DNA from: Trichomonas vaginalis G3
Taxonomy: Eukaryota > Parabasalia > Trichomonadida > Trichomonadidae
DNA length: 64,000 nucleotides
Assembly: GCF_026262505.1 (NCBI RefSeq)
Contig: NC_067208.1
Location: 5,961,962-6,025,961, forward strand
Direction: 5' to 3'
Positions 59,439-64,000 of the stretch are shown here, piece after piece; the stretch's first letter is position 1; every line of letters begins with the position of its first letter. The notes beneath the pieces were generated by a model. It was not told where the DNA came from. It searched no databases and saw nothing but the letters and a program-made list of their open reading frames with translations. A program made the translations under genes and the position numbers.

Positions 59439-62201
59439 ATGAGCGATGTAATTTCCCTTGCAGAGAATGCTGCAAGGGAAAGAGGTATCAAACCATTATA
59501 TATAGGTATAATGAAGGTGGTTGATGAATCTAATAATGTTAGAAGCTCATTAAAAAACGTTATTGTTATATCAAAAACTAATTTATTAGTATTTGATGCA
59601 GATCCATTCAAATTCTTGAAAAGACACTCATGGATTCAACTAAATCATATTTCATATCAAGATAAAACTATTCAATTACAATTCGATCAAGATCGTTATA
59701 ATTGGCATTCTAATGAGATATATTTAGTCTTGCCACCGATATCTGAGTCAATCCAGCAAATACTGAAATATACAGAATTGAAAAAACTCAACTTTTCCCC
59801 GTATAAAGATCAAGTTTTCAAACCATCAGCAAATTCGGCATTACAAAGAGCTAGGTCATACATAAGCAACAATAAACTTACAATAGACGAGAAAAGTTTC
59901 AATAATTTCGAAAATATTTTTTATACGTCACAAATATCAGTAAAAATACTAAATATTTCAATACAAGATGATATATGCAGTTTGATAGCAGATTCTCTAC
60001 CACTTTATCCAAATTTACTTGGAATTGAAGTTTCAAAAATTCATAACGTTGATACTTTTGAAATTGCAAAAGCTTTTGCCAAAGAAAGATGCAGCATTGA
60101 ATATATGTCTATTGAAGGTGAAGTTACTTCTACTTTTAATCGATTTGTTTCATCTTTAAAGCATAATAGATCAATTCCAATTCATGGGATTGGTTTTTCG
60201 AATAGTAACTTTACTGAAGCGAATCTTGATCGTCTCAAAGAATTAATTACCCGCAAAAATATACGATCTCTTACTTTCAATAAATCTATTACAACAAGAG
60301 CCATGAAACACTTCTGCAATTCATTTTTAAATAGCGAGATTGGAGATAACTTAGTTTATTTGAACTTAAACTACTCAACAAATATAACTTTGTCTCTAAT
60401 TTTGCCAAATATAATTTCAATTCAATATTTATCGTTGGAAGGTTGCAATTTAGATATAGTCAAATCATTGATATCGATTTCTAAGTACAGATTTCCCAAT
60501 TTAGTCGCTTTAAACTTATCAAATAATCAATGTGAAAATTCTGTAGGAATGGCAACGATTAAGCTACCGCCATCCATCGAATCTTTCTCAATGAACAATA
60601 TAACATGGGGTAGTGACTCTTTTGTTACGTTTTTGGACTTAATTTTTAGTACATATAAAAATGGTCTCAAACTTTCAATATCTAATGCACAAATGGACTA
60701 TGATAGTTGGACAAACGTGTTTGATTTCCTTGGAAGCATCCCTTATTTTAAATTATCTTCATTAGTGTGGGATAACAATCCAATTGTGCAGCCGTTCATT
60801 GAATTCCTGGAAAATAACGAGAATATTTCGTATCTTTCATTAAATTCGTGTTTTGAAGGCTCAAATTTCTCAATTTTCAAACAATTTTTACAAGGACTCA
60901 AATTGATGAAAAACTTGACATCTCTTTCCATCAGAGGTCATAATACAAAGACAATTTCCAAGTTCTTGAAAGATTTTGTTGATTCAATTCTTAATTCAAA
61001 AATTGAATTTTTAGATACTTCAAATAACGGCGGTGGAGAAGATTCTCTCACTTATTATGAAGATTTGCTACTAGAACCTTCTTCTCTAAGAGTTCTAGTC
61101 CTCGACGGCCTAAATCCAACAGATGCCGAAAGATTTAAAGATTTTCTTGAGGTCGCGACTGATTCAAATGTGTTTATGAGCTTCCCATTCGATGATTCCG
61201 AGTATCTCGTGAAAAATGGCCAAATTGCAAGAGAAGATATCAAAGAATTTATGGTAATTATGAATTTGGCCAAATCTTCGTCCGAAATGCTCAATGTTTT
61301 CTATGAAGAAGAATGTCCGTCATTTCCTTTATACGTTGTTCCAGAAAATATTCCTCAAATTTCGCAAAAAACTCCAGAAAAAGTCAAGTTCGAAAAGCCG
61401 AAATCTCCTGTTCGCGAAAAGAGATTATTCGAACTTGCCTCATATTCAGAAGCCAAAACTCTTGATCCAGATTTATCTCTTTCAAAATCTCGTCAGCGAC
61501 ATCACTCCAAAAAGTGCCAACCGAAAATTGTTGATATAATTTACCAAACAAGAAAAGAGGAAATACCGGTAAAAAGTCCGAAATTCGCTAACGAAATCGT
61601 ACAACTAGGACCATCAAAGACACTAGATCCCGAAATAGGCCTTCCTCCAGAGCCAGAACAAAGTTTATTATGTACTAGTGTAACAAATGACGAGCAACAG
61701 ACAGATGATGATGGTAGATCAGGAGCTGCAACAGTTGGTGATCCAATGACACTTGGAGAAGCTGTTACTTCCCAAGTTTTGAACGATGAAAGTTATAATC
61801 CAAAGAATATTCATCAGAAAACAACGAGAAGAGAAAGAATATCGTTGTTTAACATCGAAATAGACTCTGATGAAGACGAATTACCTAAATTTGTTCGTCA
61901 AAGTCAAGATGATGAAAGTGATCAAGATGCTCCAATGCAAACAATGCTAATGGAGACTCCAGCCAAACAACAAGAAGAACCACAACAAAGAAGACATAGG
62001 AGAAGAAGGAGAAAGAAAGAAACTGCAAGCCAAACTAAAAATTATCATGATCAGTTTAACTGGGAATTTCCAAACATGAATCAGAACTTTGAGGAGGAAG
62101 AGGAAGAAGACATTTGGGAGAACCTTGATAGACATTTCTCATTTGATTCAAACTTTGATGAAATTCGAAACACTCCGCCTTATTACGTGAGAAAGAAATA
62201 A
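59439..62201 (+). CDS. CARMIL-like leucine-rich repeat protein, long form
   Basis: 920 residues from the ATG at 59439, with an Inr-like TCACAAAA just upstream. N-terminal PH-like region (about 15-115: VIVISKTNLLVFDADPFKFL, IQLNHISYQDKTIQLQF), then leucine-rich repeats (about 165-600; LVALNLSNNQ, LRVLVLDGLN). A 300-residue disordered C-terminus follows, very rich in Glu, Asp, Arg and Gln, with RRHRRRRRKKE and EEEEEEDIWENLDRHF runs. Same plan as 27348-29582, but with a longer tail. It is likely a cytoskeletal regulator at the membrane; the capping-protein motif was not identified with confidence. Confidence 0.75.
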   Translation: MSDVISLAENAARERGIKPLYIGIMKVVDESNNVRSSLKNVIVISKTNLLVFDADPFKFLKRHSWIQLNHISYQDKTIQLQFDQDRYNWHSNEIYLVLPPISESIQQILKYTELKKLNFSPYKDQVFKPSANSALQRARSYISNNKLTIDEKSFNNFENIFYTSQISVKILNISIQDDICSLIADSLPLYPNLLGIEVSKIHNVDTFEIAKAFAKERCSIEYMSIEGEVTSTFNRFVSSLKHNRSIPIHGIGFSNSNFTEANLDRLKELITRKNIRSLTFNKSITTRAMKHFCNSFLNSEIGDNLVYLNLNYSTNITLSLILPNIISIQYLSLEGCNLDIVKSLISISKYRFPNLVALNLSNNQCENSVGMATIKLPPSIESFSMNNITWGSDSFVTFLDLIFSTYKNGLKLSISNAQMDYDSWTNVFDFLGSIPYFKLSSLVWDNNPIVQPFIEFLENNENISYLSLNSCFEGSNFSIFKQFLQGLKLMKNLTSLSIRGHNTKTISKFLKDFVDSILNSKIEFLDTSNNGGGEDSLTYYEDLLLEPSSLRVLVLDGLNPTDAERFKDFLEVATDSNVFMSFPFDDSEYLVKNGQIAREDIKEFMVIMNLAKSSSEMLNVFYEEECPSFPLYVVPENIPQISQKTPEKVKFEKPKSPVREKRLFELASYSEAKTLDPDLSLSKSRQRHHSKKCQPKIVDIIYQTRKEEIPVKSPKFANEIVQLGPSKTLDPEIGLPPEPEQSLLCTSVTNDEQQTDDDGRSGAATVGDPMTLGEAVTSQVLNDESYNPKNIHQKTTRRERISLFNIEIDSDEDELPKFVRQSQDDESDQDAPMQTMLMETPAKQQEEPQQRRHRRRRRKKETASQTKNYHDQFNWEFPNMNQNFEEEEEEDIWENLDRHFSFDSNFDEIRNTPPYYVRKK

Positions 62202-62654
62202 GATATTAGTTTTATATATATTGTTTTGTTTTATTTAAAGTTAAAGATAATAATAATTCTGTTTTTAGTCTCTAAATTAACAATTTTCATATCAAATTTT
62301 ACTAAAAATAAGTGTTAATCCATCGTTTTTATCCTATTAAGTTATTTAATTTAGGTATTATAAATTTGTTATTGTATTATTGATCCCTCATTCAAGAAAA
62401 CAGATTTGATATTTCTTCAATTTCAACTTAATAGTAAAAATGGAGAATGAAATATGATTTTGTGCTCCAATGTTGGAAATTGATCCGTTAATTATATCTT
62501 CAATGGCATTAGATTTTGAATTTTGAAGAAATTTCCTTATGAAGGACTATAAATGTGAATGAAATGTGATTTTTAGGTCCTATGTATGAATTCTATGTTA
62601 TAAATGGATCGAAATTATGAAATTGAATTTGATAGAAAAACCGTTCAACCATTT
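62202..62654. other. Spacer with calreticulin promoter
   Basis: AT-rich. TCAACC at 62645-62650 is the likely Inr, five bases from the start codon. Nothing else seen. Confidence 0.5.
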
Positions 62655-63866
62655 ATGTTTGTTTTTATTGCTTTTGGTGCATCTCGCATATTCTTTCAAG
62701 AGAATTTCGATGATTACAGTCTTAGCCGTTGGCAGAAGCCAGGAAAAGTAAGAAAAGGCATTCAATTAGGAACAGTTAGAACTTCAACTGGTGATTTCTA
62801 CGGTAATGAAGTCAAATGGAGAGGTATGGAGACAATGGATGCTCATAGATTCTATCTTTTAACATCAAATTTCTCAAAAGTCATGGATACAAGAAACAGA
62901 GATCTTATTCTTCAATATTCCGTTAGAATTAACTACAATGTCGATTGCTCAGGTCAGTACATCAAATTACTTGACAAGTCTGCCGACACATGGACATTTT
63001 CTAACAATACGAAATATGAGTTAATGTTCGGACCAGATATCTGTGGTGCCACATTCCGTAGAACCCAAGTCATCATCCGCTACAAGGGTGCTGAGTATCC
63101 AACACTTCGTCCATTAAATTGCATCAAAGATCACTTATCTCACTCATATACCCTTATTATTCGCGCAAATAACACATACGAAGTCGATATCGATGGCGAG
63201 CCAATCGACCAAGCTACTCTTGCCGAGAGATTCGACATTCCAGAAGATTCTCAAACAATGGATCCGAAACCAGCCGATTGGGATGATGAAGAATTCATTC
63301 TCGACGTCAACGATAAGAAGCAAGATGATTGGTCGGACGATGAATACATTCCAGATCCAGATGCAGTTAAACCATTCGATTGGGACGACTCCATTCATCC
63401 ATGGGAAGCTCCTTTGATTGTCAATCCTAACTACAAGGGTCCATGGCAACAGAGGATGATCAAGAACCCGAATTACAAAGGTCCATGGCAACCAGATGTT
63501 GAAATCTTTGGTCACTTCAATTCTCTTAAGTATGTTGGCATCGAGTTCAAGCAATCATGCCCAGGATCTCTTTTCGACAACTTCCTTGTTACAGATAATG
63601 AAACAGAAGCTCGCGAAATTCTCGAAAACAATTTCTTGCAGTACAAGCTCCAGGAAGTCAAATCTTTCGATGAAAAGAATAAGAGAGAGGCAAAGGTCCA
63701 GGAATTGGAGAATATAAGAAGAGATCGTGACATGGAGAACCACCACGATCCAGATACTTTCGAGGATGGAAAGGGTGAGTCAGAGAAGGATTACTTCATC
63801 GCTAGACGTAACCAGGAAGCAAGACTTCGTAGAAAATATAACAAGGGCCAATTCGATGAGCTCTAA
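62655..63866 (+). CDS. Calreticulin
   Basis: 403 residues from the ATG at 62655, chosen over an in-frame ATG 17 codons earlier because it opens a signal peptide (MFVFIAFGASRIFFQ) and follows an Inr. The lectin domain has KWRGMETMDAHRFYLLTSNF and RTQVIIRYKGAEYPTLRPLN. The P-domain has repeats PADWDDEEFI, QDDWSDDEYIPDPDAVKP and PNYKGPWQQRMIKNPNYKGP. The C-terminal helix is charged. Calreticulin is an ER Ca2+-binding lectin chaperone for glycoproteins. The end, GQFDEL, is an xDEL-type variant of the KDEL retention signal. Third-position codon bias suggests high expression. Confidence 0.95.
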   Translation: MFVFIAFGASRIFFQENFDDYSLSRWQKPGKVRKGIQLGTVRTSTGDFYGNEVKWRGMETMDAHRFYLLTSNFSKVMDTRNRDLILQYSVRINYNVDCSGQYIKLLDKSADTWTFSNNTKYELMFGPDICGATFRRTQVIIRYKGAEYPTLRPLNCIKDHLSHSYTLIIRANNTYEVDIDGEPIDQATLAERFDIPEDSQTMDPKPADWDDEEFILDVNDKKQDDWSDDEYIPDPDAVKPFDWDDSIHPWEAPLIVNPNYKGPWQQRMIKNPNYKGPWQPDVEIFGHFNSLKYVGIEFKQSCPGSLFDNFLVTDNETEAREILENNFLQYKLQEVKSFDEKNKREAKVQELENIRRDRDMENHHDPDTFEDGKGESEKDYFIARRNQEARLRRKYNKGQFDEL

Positions 63867-64000
63867 TTTTATTTTTTTGATAATTGAATTTTATAAAAAG
63901 GTTGATAATATTTTAAATTTATTTATTTATTATTAAACTTATCTCTGTTTTGAGAATATCTTTACGTATCATTGAAATATAATTTTTAATCAATTGTATC
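63867..64000. other. 3' flank of calreticulin gene
   Basis: AT-rich to the window edge; no feature seen. Confidence 0.4.

Noticed and set aside
1-64000. CRISPR arrays, rRNA genes, canonical tRNA genes, bacterial operators
   Set aside because: None seen. The repeats found are tandem or palindromic without spacer structure, and tRNA-like pieces do not fold into a cloverleaf.

Overview
The window looks like nuclear DNA of a parabasalid flagellate, most likely Trichomonas (T. vaginalis or a close relative). The genome is AT-rich, host genes are intronless, and most host start codons sit only a few bases downstream of a TCA-containing initiator of the Trichomonas Inr type. Species and strain are inferred, not proven. 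Many longest open frames here begin at TTG or GTG, so I moved starts to the first plausible ATG, usually the one just after an Inr-like TCA.

Bases 1-22,100 are a Maverick/Polinton-type integrated virus-like element. Left copy (1-8,585): a KilA-N protein cut by the window edge, a block of palindromic iterons, an unknown protein flanked by a 61-bp inverted repeat, an rve-type integrase with a chromodomain-like tail, a 1,028-residue fibre with a collagen-like stretch and a phage tail-collar-like C-terminus, a broken jelly-roll (penton-like) gene, and small accessory genes. A 100-N gap follows (8,586-8,685), then 4.7 kb of decayed or error-rich sequence, then a second copy of the fibre/penton/accessory block about 10.1 kb downstream. 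The second copy continues into a frameshifted packaging ATPase, a frameshifted capsid-like gene, a pVI-like basic/hydrophobic protein and an acidic small protein. No DNA polymerase B or protease is visible. Both copies hold many tiny GC-rich hairpins with 3-nt loops, and comparison of the copies shows presence/absence of one compound hairpin unit.

Bases 22,100-64,000 are host chromosome. Genes include a CDP-alcohol phosphotransferase, a type I surface protein, two CARMIL-like LRR proteins, an alpha/beta hydrolase, a GNAT acetyltransferase, a chromodomain protein, ribosomal protein uS4 (S9), a centrin-like EF-hand protein, a tail-anchored protein, a CAMK-type kinase with an in-frame stop, a CCDC146-like ciliary coiled-coil protein, a divergent Hsp70, ankyrin-repeat genes (one decayed), a HEAT-repeat pseudogene, a 3'-5' exonuclease-like protein and calreticulin.

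Several non-autonomous transposons lie between host genes: a mariner-like element with TA flanks at 31.9-33.2 kb, and two foldback elements at 49.0-50.2 kb and 56.7-59.1 kb in opposite orientation. The second foldback carries two nested insertions with 10-bp and 9-bp target duplications. A partial arm of the same foldback family abuts the second virus-like copy at about 13.4 kb.
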